From Irineochytrium annulatum (lineage: Eukaryota; Chytridiomycota; Chytridiomycetes; Chytridiales; Chytridiaceae), in contig JADGJL010000577.1 in assembly GCA_027600665.1 (NCBI GenBank), forward strand, positions 1-17,724: a stretch of 17,724 bases of DNA, read 5' to 3'. Made by a program: the position numbers and the translations under genes. The notes under the pieces are model-generated. The model made no database searches, was not told where the DNA came from, and saw only the letters and a list, made by a program, of their open reading frames with translations. The number at the start of each line of letters is the position of its first letter. Positions within the stretch are counted from its first letter, which is position 1. Below, piece after piece: positions 9,474-17,724 of this stretch.

Positions 9474-11237
9474 ATGACGGACAGCTCGGCCACAGTTCCC
9501 GAGGACGGGCCAGACGAGCCGTCTCCAGCGCCTGCCTCTACTTCCTCAACTTCACCGGCATCCACGACCCCTGCTTCTACCGCAGCCTCGACAGCATCTC
9601 CATCCCCGTCCTCGCATGCCTCCTCCCTCCTGCCGGTTGCCGCGCTTAAATCCGCCATCCTACCCCTGCCCCCAATACCGCCCTCCTCCCTCGCCAATGA
9701 GGACGAAGCACGGGATCCCAAGCCCTCCGCCGCGCCAGCCGCCGAGGACTCGTCGCTGACGCACGATCGGACCTCACCACCCGGTAGACCCGACCCTCCT
9801 GAGAAGAACCCGGACGATCGGCCCCCCGGCCTCGCGGACGCCATCGAGCTCTCCATCCTCTCACGCACCCCAGCAACCAACCCCGACGCTCCGCCGCAAC
9901 CCCGCTGGATGTCCGGCCTCCCCTCCACCACAACGAATCTGATGTCCACAGCCTCCCCCTTCGTCATCACAGACCCGATGCCGGACCCGCCGTCGGCGTC
10001 GTCCGTCGCCATCCCTATCCCGTCGGACCGGGTACCGCCGGAAGAAGGTGCGGGAAGGGAGGACGAGGACGCGAGGAATTTGCTGGCGAGGATAAGGAGG
10101 AGGGTTAGGGTGCGGAGCAGGATGCTGGCGGAGGTTCCCATACGGTATGATAAGGGGAAGGAGTTCTTTTCGGACGTCATACCGGAGGATTTGGAGGGCA
10201 TTGTAAGTTTGTTCAACCTTACTGCGTGCTCGTTAGAGCTAATCAACTTGCGTCGAACGGACAGCTCCCCAACGTCACATACCGCTCCCGCATCCAGCAC
10301 CTGAATGCGGGACTCGCGACATTCCGTACCCTGAAGGACTACCGCGCCATGATCCGATCGGTCTCGTCCGTCGTGCTCGTGGCCCTCGTCTTATCTCTCC
10401 TCATCACCCGCGCCGTCCTGGCCGGGAACCCGTTTAACGGGGACGGCAGCAACAACGGCAACAATAACAATGCCCCGGCATCGGGGGACTCGACCGCGAC
10501 ACCGCCGCCGCAGTCGAGCGGGGCCTCGGGATCGCAGGTCGTTCTTGCGAGCGGGATTTTGATTTTGGCGACCATTATGCTGGCCGTTTTCACGTGCTGC
10601 TTCCTCCTTCGCCCCTTCAGGGTATACAGTCCCGCCCTATCATGCTTGTCCCAAAACCCTTTACTAAATGGCTTTTGTCTTGTAGCCCTACGAACTTATC
10701 CGGTATGAGCTCGCGAAATGGAACGACGAGGACCAGCGGCTCCGTCTCGTCTGGCGACAGGAGCGGCGAGGCGACGTCTTTGGCCGCCTGAACCTGAGCC
10801 CCATGATGCCGGAGTGGCTTATCATCGTGGAGCAGCGCGATCGGGATCCGAATGACCCGATCGATGGGGATGAGGCCGCGGGGGCGGACGAGTGGAACCT
10901 GCCGACCTATGAGGCGCCGCCGCCGGGGGTCGATGAGTTTGTCGGTGTCGGCCCGCCGCCGGGAGAGGAGGAGGGTGAGGCGGACAGTGAGGCCGAGCAG
11001 ATAGCGCCGGTCGGAGATGAGGACGCTGGGGAGGCGGAGTCTGTCATTGTTGTTGTCGAGCGGGAGCCGACAGGAGAGGACGAGGAGGCAGTCGTTGTCG
11101 TTGTGGAGGGGAAAGCGTCGGAAGTTGAGCGTGCGCCGTCAGCCGGGACAGGTGCCAACGCGGAAGTGTGGAGTGGGACGACGGTGCTTTCGACTGCGAG
11201 GCCGCCCTCATATCGGTCGGTGGATTTAAGAGGTTGA
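9474..11237 (+). CDS. Two-pass membrane protein with disordered tails and C-terminal PPSY motif
   Basis: Three exons: 9474-10202, 10265-10621, 10686-11237, all phase 0, with introns of 62 and 64 nt (GTAAGT..ACAG with a CTAAT branch-like site; GTATAC..GTAG), giving 545 aa. Residues 1-200 are Ser/Thr/Pro/Ala-rich and disordered. A basic segment (about 205-230, ARIRRRVRVRSRMLAEVPIRYDKG) and a short conserved-looking block (LPNVTYRSRIQHLNAG) precede TM1 (about 275-296, VVLVALVLSLLITRAVLAG). An Asn/Gly/Ser loop follows, then TM2 (about 335-358, VVLASGILILATIMLAVFTCC). After TM2 come a charged region (ELIRYELAKWNDEDQRLRLVW), LPTYEAPPPG, an acidic tail and PPSY near the end. PPxY is the ligand of WW domains such as those of Nedd4/Rsp5 ligases, so a ubiquitin-ligase adaptor role is possible but only inferred. 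I know no named family. It is paralogous to the gene at 1-567. Confidence 0.85.
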
Positions 11238-11763
11238 TGTTTTAATGCGGCGGAACGCAATTTCGGGTGCTTGCATGTGGCGAATTTCCGTTATCTCCAT
11301 TTGTTCGCCTAAGCGGCGCGGCAAATTCCATGGACCCTTATTGTGCTTCATATGCAGTGTGGTCTTCATTGGCGTGCTAGAGACGCAGGACATTTCAAGT
11401 TTGTATCTAGCGCAAGTTGCTTCTAGTAAGACCTCTTTACTATTTTACACGTTATCTTTTTATTTTATATACTATATTGAATATATGGTGCATGTGGGAT
11501 ATCGCAGGATATATAGCAAAAAAATTACTTTATATCTTAGCATCCAACAACTGCAAACACACCTGCCAGCCCTTCCTCTACCCTCTTTCGGGATAACGGA
11601 CTCATTTGTACGGCAGCGGAATATTCTCAGACTTCCGTGATCGCCAGCGCAAGGCCTTTGTCCTCTCAACAAACAGATCCTCGCCCCAACGACTGCGCGA
11701 CACGCCTGCCGGGCCAGTGTCCTGTAGGCCCGTAGGTTATTCACCAGTTCGCAAAACGGAGAG
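11238..11763. other. Intergenic region, AT-rich, with promoter of the CAP-Gly gene
   Basis: The stretch 11450-11540 is strongly AT-rich with several TATA-like words (TTTATATACTATATTG, GAATATATGG, GGATATATAGC) and is a plausible core promoter about 230-310 bp upstream of the ATG at 11764, or the 3' end of the previous transcript. No gene is supported here; the open frames on both strands run into the neighbouring coding sequence. Confidence 0.45.
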
Positions 11764-14700
11764 ATGGAGAACGGCCAGCAGAAGCCCGTTGAGGAGGTGA
11801 GAATATTCTGATGACGACGACCTCTCACCCGTGACGAAGGTGCCGCAGGCCGATGACAACGCGCCGCCGGAGGTTTCAGCTGCCGCCGCAAATCCGGTGA
11901 TTGCTGATGCGGGGCTGCCGGCTGAGCAGGTGCACGCGAACGCGGCTGAGGTGGTAGCAGCGGCCGTGCCTGCCGAGGTCGTGAATGTTGAGTTCGCGTC
12001 GGCTGGGCACGTGGAAACTGTGGGGGTGACTGACCGGGAGCAGAGCGTTGTAGTTGCTGACGATCGGGGGCAGGCGCAGGAGAACGTTGTTCCGGTCGAG
12101 AAGGTGGAAGGAGCAGTGGAGTCATCGGCGCCGGCTGGTGTGGCGCCGGGATGCGTTGACGCGCCGGTCGAGGTGGGTTATTGTCTGTACTGTAGTCGAC
12201 GTGTGGCTCATGGAGGTTTGTTTTTTATGGCGGCGCAGGCGAAGGCGGTGACCGATCCTCAGCAAGCCGCTGAGCCCGAAAAGGTGGCTGAACAGCAGCT
12301 GGAGCACGTGGAGCCGACAGCGGAGCATCAGAATTTGGAGCAGCATGTGGAGCAAGCGGAGCAGCCTCTGGGGCAAACTTCGGACCATCCTGTGGAGCCT
12401 ACAGCGGAGCCCACCTTGAAGTCGAAGCAGCAGACAGCGGATGTCACCAACGCAGTAGAAACGAGCGCGCCAGTGGAGGTACGAGAGAGCGATGCAATCG
12501 TGAGCGACCAGGCGGATGTCGAAGACACGACGGGGAAGATGAGCGACCGGGCCGATACGGTGGAAGCTACCGTAGATATGAGCGGCCGGGCTGATTACAG
12601 TGAGGAAGCTACAGCGGAAATGAGGGACCGGACGGAGAACGTGGAGGCTGCCGAAGAGATGATGATCGACCGGGCGGATGAACATGCGGAGGCTACAGTG
12701 GAAATGAGCGATGTGGAGGCCACACCCAACGCGGATCAACCCCCGGAGTTCGACGACGCGGAAGTGATCCTAGAGCGCGGCGGGTCCACTCGCGAGCCGA
12801 CACCGGAGGACGATGACTTCTCGGACGCCGGGTACGCGCCGTTCGACGATGACATGCCCGCGGGAACAAACTGGGATCGGACTCACTACGAGGACGAGGC
12901 GGAGCCTTCGGGCGTCGGCGCGGCGTCGGATACGGGGCTGGAGGCGGGCGAGGGTAGTGGGATAGATGAGCTTCGGGAAGTGATCATGGCTACGATCGCG
13001 GGCGCGGATGGCGTGATGGATGTTGATGGGGACGCGGACGTTGAAGAGTTCGGCGTCGAGGAAGGGGGGAAAGTGAATGAGGTGGATAATGAGGGCGAGG
13101 CTGACTTGTTATATGAATACCAGGAGGGCCCGCTGTGGTCGCCCGGTGGCACGCCGCCGGACGTGGCCGAGATCGTCGTCGGGCTGGCGGACATTCAACT
13201 GCAGGCTGCGCGTGAGGAGCTCAAGCGTGAGGCGACGGATGCGAAGGCGGGCGATGAGGGGACGAACCGTGGCATTGGCGGTGAGTCGAGCGTAGGCGAT
13301 AGTGGGGATGAGGCCGCAACGGGGTATGAGGGTGACGTGGAGGAAACGTATGAGGCTTCCGTTGACCATCAAGGCAGCGACGTGGCGCCGGCGGTCGAGA
13401 GCGATGACGATGTGTTCGCCCACCTGGGCTTCGACGTCGGCGCAGCGCTCGCGGACGCGTTCGAGATGATCCGTGGCGAGGTTGAGATGCTCGAGCTTAT
13501 CGCGATTAGCGTCGTGGTGGACGAGATGGCAGTGGACAGGCCGTCGAGAAAGGAGCTCGTCAAGCTTGGCGTGATACTAGGTGTAAATGGACGTGGAGAG
13601 ACTAACCGATCGAAAGACCGTTTACGGCGCGCCGTCGAGAAGCCCGGGCCTGTGGACTACGCCGCCGTCGCGGCGGGGCTAAGGAGGGAGATTCACGGTT
13701 TAAAGGAGGAGATTGGCGAGCGCGACGACGCGCTTGAGGCGGCCAAGGAGGAAGAGGAGGAGTTGCGGCAGTACGTAAATATGTCGAAGGCGTTGAATAG
13801 GGAGGCCATCGACAAGAACACGAGGATCCTGCTAGATAGGCAGAAGAATGTGAGACCGTTGCTTCACTTACTTTCCTCTAATGCCGTTTAAATCATCCAG
13901 GCGTACCAAATTCTTGTTGCCAAGCTCAGAAGGGAGGTTCGCCGGCTAAAGTTCCAGCGGAACTCGCTCTCGGACCCAATGATCGAGGTGAAGACCCTCG
14001 GCCGCGTCCATGCATTTACTTTTTCACCAGGCCAAGTACTTCCCCTACCTTCCCCGCACTGGTTACTCGACCACGGGCCGCGTTCCCCCCGTGGGAATCG
14101 TCGGCAATCAACCGGCCCGCGCAAACGACTTCTTCTCCATGAACCCACCCCCGCCCACCGGTAACCACCCGGACGCCGGCTCTCGTTGGTGGTGGGGCTC
14201 CGGCCCTGACCTCAGCGCTCACCGTACGTTTCTCCCTTTCTATTACGTAATGTTTAGCTGGAATCTAAACATGGCATGATTCTTCCCTAGTGCCCCCCCG
14301 GCCCAAGACCGACGCCCCGCAGCAGACACCCCGGAAGAACCGCGCGCTCCGTCCCATGACCCAGGGCGAGGGTTACGTCTCCCCTCTTAAGACGCCGTCG
14401 CCGCCTCCGGGCGCGCCGCAGAAGGGCACGGGCGCCTCGCATGACAGCCGCGGCAGGGTTGGGGAGACTAAAAGGGCGTCGCCGACCCTGCCCGCACTAC
14501 CCGCGCTGCCGGGGAAGGGACCTGTGGAAGCCGGGGAGACGAGGGTCGGGGATCGGGCGTGCGTGCTGCTGGGGGGCGAGAGGTGCATGGGTGAGTGAGT
14601 TTCCTTGGCGCCGTTTTCTTCCTTAGCTAATCACCCTGATGCGATGTGATAGGGATGGTCAAATACGTCGGCATCTTCGACGCGAGCCCCGACGCGGGTC

Positions 14701-15029
14701 TTTGGGTCGGGATGAAGCTTGACAGGCCAAGTAAGTTTTGGCGCGCGTTCTTTGTGTCCTCTCGCTGTCGAATGGAGTTGCTCTAACCACGGTGACTCTA
14801 TAAACCTTTCTTTTAGTCGGGAAACATGACGGCGTCGTCAAGGGCAAGAGGTACTTTGTCTGCGATGAGCACCACGGGATCTTTGTGCGGATGGACAAGG
14901 TTGTCCCAATGGGCCATGTCGGCGGAAAGGTGCGTCCGTGATCACGGTCGACTTCCTCTAACATATGTAATAACACAGAGGACGACGACACTTCATGAGA
15001 GTCCGACGCTCGCACCGATTGCAGTTTAA
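11764..15029 (+). CDS. Acidic repeat and coiled-coil protein with C-terminal CAP-Gly domain
   Basis: Nine exons by eye: 11764-11796, 11849-12172, 12239-13849, 13901-13987, 14031-14223, 14291-14590, 14653-14730, 14817-14929, 14979-15029; 929 aa. The CAP-Gly domain (about 835-905) has [26 protein letters not shown] (GKNDG-type signature, 877-881), KGKRYF.C..HHGIFV and KVVP. Such domains bind tubulin or EB-protein C-termini, so a cytoplasmic microtubule role is likely. Upstream are a very acidic Glu/Ala/Val-rich region with tandem repeats, a coiled coil in [32 protein letters not shown] and again in [23 protein letters not shown], and a Pro-rich basic linker ([21 protein letters not shown]). Exon 1 ([11 protein letters not shown]) uses ATG 11764; the first intron could end at 11839 instead of 11848, both in frame. 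The last intron is least certain: reading through gives a stop at once (KVRP). It is not a recognisable CLIP, dynactin or tubulin cofactor, because the CAP-Gly lies at the C-terminus. Confidence 0.85.
12496..12723 (+). repeat. Tandem imperfect repeats of about 13-16 codons in the CAP-Gly gene
   Basis: About five to six degenerate units in the protein: [68 protein letters not shown]. The core is M-S-D-R-A-D followed by V-E-A-T. The DNA copies are also alike (GAGCGACCGGGCCGAT, GAGCGGCCGGGCTGAT, ATCGACCGGGCGGAT), which suggests expansion by tandem duplication and later drift. Confidence 0.75.
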
Positions 15030-15816
15030 GTGCGATGGATTTAGACATACCGTAGAGACTGTGGATTCTCCTTTTCTCAACCGTTTCGTTCGACAACGCG
15101 ATGCACCGGAGTGCGCAAAAAAAACCGTTTCGTTTGTTATTAATGCGTTTCTTGTATGCCCTTTAGACACTGTCGGCTCAGGAGTCGTATTCTTTTCCAG
15201 ACCTTAACTTCGAAGATCACTAGACATTCAATGTCGCTCATTCTGGCAAGCACCCTTCCTCTGGGCCATTTGCGCGGCATTTCGCCACCATATTCTTTTC
15301 TCAACCTCATTTCACTTTAAACTATACAAAGATTAGATTCTTTAACTAGACTCTCATTTGCAATTTGGCAAAAAGAAATAATGTGAGCAGACCCCTACGA
15401 CGGACAATCATTTGTGTAAATTCACCCAGCGTCTCCACATCTATAATGAATTGCGAACAAGATGCTGGGAAATAAAAAGGCGATTGCTCGACACACGTGG
15501 TAAAGGCGAGCCATAACTGGGTAAGCTAGTTGGAACTTTGTGTTTCTTTACTCTGCGGCCAGAAGGTATCAAAGGGCAGCTTGATTCAGAGTTAAATACC
15601 AATCTAATTATTGACGCAGGGTCCAAACGGGAAAGCGCAGCTGACGTAGATAATTTAAGATAGAACGAGCATACGCCAGTCTAATTATGGATAGAATGTC
15701 TGGAATTTCTGCTTCCACCTCCAATTTTGGTGCACCCTCTCTCAAAAACCGGGAGCGACATACGCGCACTCTCATTCTCCTACTACCAACTTATCTGCAT
15801 CGACAACATTGCCAGC
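15030..15816. other. Intergenic region between CAP-Gly gene and secreted-protein gene
   Basis: About 790 bp without a convincing gene. Near 15079-15090 and 15123-15134 a 12-base word, AACCGTTTCGTT, occurs twice in direct orientation, within the probable 3' region of the CAP-Gly gene. An AATAAA word lies at about 15472. Closer to the next gene a 16-base element occurs twice (15599-15614 and 15676-15691). Confidence 0.5.
15599..15691 (+). repeat. Two copies of CCARTCTAATTATKGA upstream of the secreted-protein gene
   Basis: CCAATCTAATTATTGA at 15599-15614 and CCAGTCTAATTATGGA at 15676-15691 match at 14 of 16 bases in the same orientation, 77 bp apart and 126-218 bp before the ATG at 15817. The TAATTA core is the kind of word recognised by homeodomain proteins. 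A role as paired binding sites is inferred only. Confidence 0.4.
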
Positions 15817-16455
15817 ATGCTCTTCATCGCCGCCTCCTTCCTTGTCTCTGGCGTCGCCGCCTCCATGACGCCAGCGTACGCGACCACGCCGGCCTACGCG
15901 ACCCCCACGCCAACATACGCCAAAGCCACCCCTACCCCGCTTTATGCGATCCAGACGGCCGCCTACGCGTCGCCATCGTCCATCCCGGCGGCCACCTGCA
16001 CCGATGGCGCCTACATCTGCACAGACTCATCCCACTTCTCACAGTGCGTCCCCCTTCCTTTTTTTTTTTTGTTTTTTTTTTGCTTTCGCTATTCCACGAG
16101 ACAGTTGTACTCACTTCCCAATCGTTAATCGAAAATCAGATGCGTTTACGGTGCGTACGAGGCGCCCCGCGCCTGCGCCCTCGGCACGACCTGCCAGCTC
16201 GCGCTCTTCACGGTCTCGTCCGTCAGCCCGTGCGGCTACCCTGCCGTCTCCACGCCGGCCTACGGTCGGCCCGCCGGTAGCGGGTACGCCTACACGACGC
16301 CTGGCTTCACCACGCCTTCGTATGTCAGGCCGACGGGAACGCCAGTCTACGCGCCGTCGACGTGGACGTACAAGAGCCCGATCGCGACTTACGTGTGGAA
16401 GCACAAGAGCGGCGACGGGGACAAGCCTGTCGCGCAGGGGTGCATCAAGTGCTGA
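15817..16455 (+). CDS. Small secreted protein with TPxY repeats and a six-cysteine module
   Basis: Two exons, 15817-16043 and 16140-16455, separated by a 96-nt intron (GTGCGT..TCAG) with long T runs, giving 180 aa. Residues 1-15 (MLFIAASFLVSGVAA) are a classic signal peptide. Next comes a Thr/Pro/Ala/Tyr-rich segment with TPAYA, TPAYA, TPTYA and TPLYA, then a module with spacing C-x6-C-x8-C-x10-C-x5-C-x12-C (CTDGAYICTDSSHFSQC...CALGTTC), then a second Tyr/Pro-rich tail (TPAYGRP, TPSYVRP, TPVYAPS) and a final CIKC. Splicing joins the third cysteine correctly. The CxxG...C...C...CAxGTxC pattern resembles small fungal chitin-binding modules such as CBM19, from memory and unverified. Likely extracellular or wall-associated. 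ATG 15817 is chosen because it starts the signal peptide. Confidence 0.8.
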
Positions 16456-16542
16456 GTGGACCATTTGTCCTTGATTTTATGGTTGAAAGTGCCTTTCTCC
16501 TGGTTTGGTGTAGTTGCAGTAATCTTTGCGCGTGGACGCGAC

Positions 16543-16548
16543 AATAAA
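16543..16548 (+). terminator. Probable polyadenylation signal AATAAA
   Basis: A canonical AATAAA lies 88 bases after the stop codon of the secreted-protein gene, a typical distance for a eukaryotic cleavage and polyadenylation signal. Confidence 0.45.
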
Positions 16549-16802
16549 AGGACAAGCGGACGCTGCGCGTTCTTTTCCTTTTCGTTCTTGGAACTGGTTG
16601 GCTTGTAAACTGTTTGGCTTGTGCATTGTTTCAGCGAGGAATCGCCAAGCAGCAGCTCGATTTGATTTTCACGCGATCACCGGTTCGAATGCGCTGCTGG
16701 GCCACCTGTTGTGCCTCCGAAGGAACGAGCGAGCCTCGTTCTTTTTCGACCTTTCCATTCGACTCCGTTTCCTTATCGCATTCAAGGACCCGCACATTCG
16801 AG

Positions 16803-16810
16803 CTTTATAA
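16803..16810 (+). promoter_or_regulatory. Possible TATA box (CTTTATAA)
   Basis: CTTTATAA stands alone in GC- and pyrimidine-rich sequence about 138 bases before the ATG at 16948, followed by a C-rich leader (CTCCATCGACCTCGCTCC) as often seen at fungal transcription starts. Confidence 0.4.
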
Positions 16811-16947
16811 TCCCGGCGCCCCGCTCCTTGCGTCCCGTCAACGTCAACCATCGGCACCCCGGTCTCGTCATCTGCCCAACCTCGCTACCTCCTACTCCAT
16901 CGCATCGCTACCACACCTCCATCGACCTCGCTCCAAGCCAAGCCAGA

Positions 16948-17518
16948 ATGATCAACGCCTTCCGCAACATGTCCGCCAACCAGAAGCGCGTGCTTGCGCT
17001 CATCTCCGTCCCCGCCTTCGCCGTCGGATGGTTCGCCACCGAGGCCGCCGTCGACGATAAGGACAACATGTGAGTTATTCTGCGATGGCCTGCATGCCGG
17101 TGCTTGATCTGCTTTTCAAATACTGATGGCTGCTGACGTGATTGAAACCAGGTTCTCGAGGTGGCGACAGTCCGAGGGATCCAAGCTGAACCTCTACCCG
17201 GTCTCCGAGCGAAAGGTGAGCTTCTTTCTTCCTTTTATTGAACTTCTCCTATCGCACTCCATACCTTTTTCCCCTTCGCGATCATGGATCCAATTCTTTG
17301 TTCTCCCCCCTTGGCATGCAATGAACGTCGTTGTCTCTTACACTCGTAATTTTCATTATGTACAAAAAGACCGTCCCTGACCCCGTCACCTTCCTCTTCA
17401 CTGTATGAACGCTCCTTCCCTCGCCCCTCTCTCCCCCATCTATAAGGAGTCGATGAAGGGCCCGCGTTTTATCCACCTGAGCAACGGCGAGGTCCTTGCG
17501 CTCCTTACGGCCTGCTAG
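16948..17518 (+). CDS. Small single-pass membrane protein, function unknown
   Basis: Four exons by eye: 16948-17069, 17152-17215, 17370-17402, 17447-17518, with introns of 82, 154 and 44 nt (GTGAGT..CCAG, GTGAGC..AAAG, GTATGA..TAAG), giving 96 aa. The N-terminus (MINAFRNMSANQKRVLAL) is basic and amphipathic and runs into one hydrophobic segment (about 15-34, VLALISVPAFAVGWFATEAA). A short polar tail follows (FSRWRQSEGSKLNLYPVSERK, TVPDPVTFLFT). The pattern would suit a small mitochondrial inner-membrane protein, but I do not recognise a family. The start has good context (CCAGAATGA). The last intron is uncertain: without it the protein ends at TGA 17406 after FLFTV, about 74 aa. The exon-2 splice (AT|G, then FSRWRQ) is well supported by frame. 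Confidence 0.7.
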
Positions 17519-17724
17519 ATGATTTGGAAAAATCGACGACGCTTAGTTTTTCCCGTGTGTGTAGTTACCCATTATCGGTTTTTGGGATTACCTTGTCGAT
17601 TCAGGACTTAAAAGGGTTGCACTTCTCTCATCCTTGTTATGCTGTAGTTGTTCTTTAGTTTATATCATTTCTGGGTTGTTATTTCATCCCCCATTGCCAT
17701 GTATATACCGCGACCCCCTTCCCC

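Larger units (their letters stand above)
16456..16947. other. Intergenic region: polyadenylation and promoter signals
   Basis: About 490 bp. The left part is the 3' region of the secreted-protein gene and the right part the promoter and leader of the small membrane-protein gene. Open frames at 16526-16810 and 16614-17060 lack support: the second overlaps the real gene in another frame. Confidence 0.55.

Noticed and set aside
9371..10300. 309-codon minus-strand open frame
   Set aside because: It mirrors the low-complexity exon 1 of the membrane-protein gene. The plus frame has canonical introns, membrane spans and a paralogue at the left edge, and the minus frame has none.
11472..12125. 217-codon minus-strand open frame
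   Set aside because: It spans the AT-rich promoter and the start of the CAP-Gly gene in antisense; composition is Pro/Arg/Gln shadow sequence.
16054..16081. Poly-T stretch that could suggest a retroelement tail or terminator
   Set aside because: It lies inside the intron of the secreted-protein gene, with no target-site duplication or coding remnant, and is more simply an intronic pyrimidine tract.
16614..17060. 148-codon plus-strand frame overlapping the small membrane-protein gene
   Set aside because: It has no initiation context and crosses the promoter; the other frame splices cleanly into later exons.
1..17724. tRNA, rRNA, CRISPR arrays, transposase or reverse transcriptase remnants
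   Set aside because: None was seen on reading both strands; no motif supports any of them.

Overview
The window is eukaryotic nuclear DNA, most likely fungal. Its protein-coding genes are GC-rich in third codon positions and are interrupted by many short GT..AG introns, mostly about 43-96 nt. It carries fungal-type cystathionine beta-lyase and DNA ligase IV genes and a small secreted Ser/Thr/Pro-rich protein with a cysteine-rich, possibly chitin-binding module. An early-diverging (chytrid-like) fungus would fit, but that is a weak inference. There are no rRNA, tRNA, CRISPR or transposon signatures that I can support.

Layout: (1) 1-567, minus, the 5' part of a gene of unknown function that runs off the left edge. 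(2) 1498-2969, minus, cystathionine beta-lyase (3 exons), of methionine biosynthesis. (3) 3605-6973, plus, DNA ligase IV (8 exons, 992 aa), of non-homologous end joining; it is divergent from the lyase across about 635 bp. (4) 7404-8884, plus, an unrecognised low-complexity protein (3 exons). (5) 9474-11237, plus, a two-pass membrane protein with long disordered tails and a C-terminal PPSY motif (3 exons); it is a diverged paralogue of the gene at the left edge. (6) 11764-15029, plus, an acidic, repeat-containing coiled-coil protein with a C-terminal CAP-Gly microtubule-binding domain (9 exons). (7) 15817-16455, plus, a small secreted protein with TPxY repeats and a six-cysteine module (2 exons). 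(8) 16948-17518, plus, a roughly 96-aa single-pass membrane protein (4 exons).

Exon models were made by eye, from reading-frame continuity, GT..AG boundaries and family alignment from memory where a family was recognised. They are strongest for the lyase, the ligase and the CAP-Gly domain. The genes look like an ordinary housekeeping neighbourhood: nothing indicates a cluster acting in one pathway. The points most worth following up are the diverged paralogue pair flanking the lyase/ligase block, the unusual architecture of the CAP-Gly protein, a stop-free intron of 66 nt in that gene, and the repeat-rich secreted protein.
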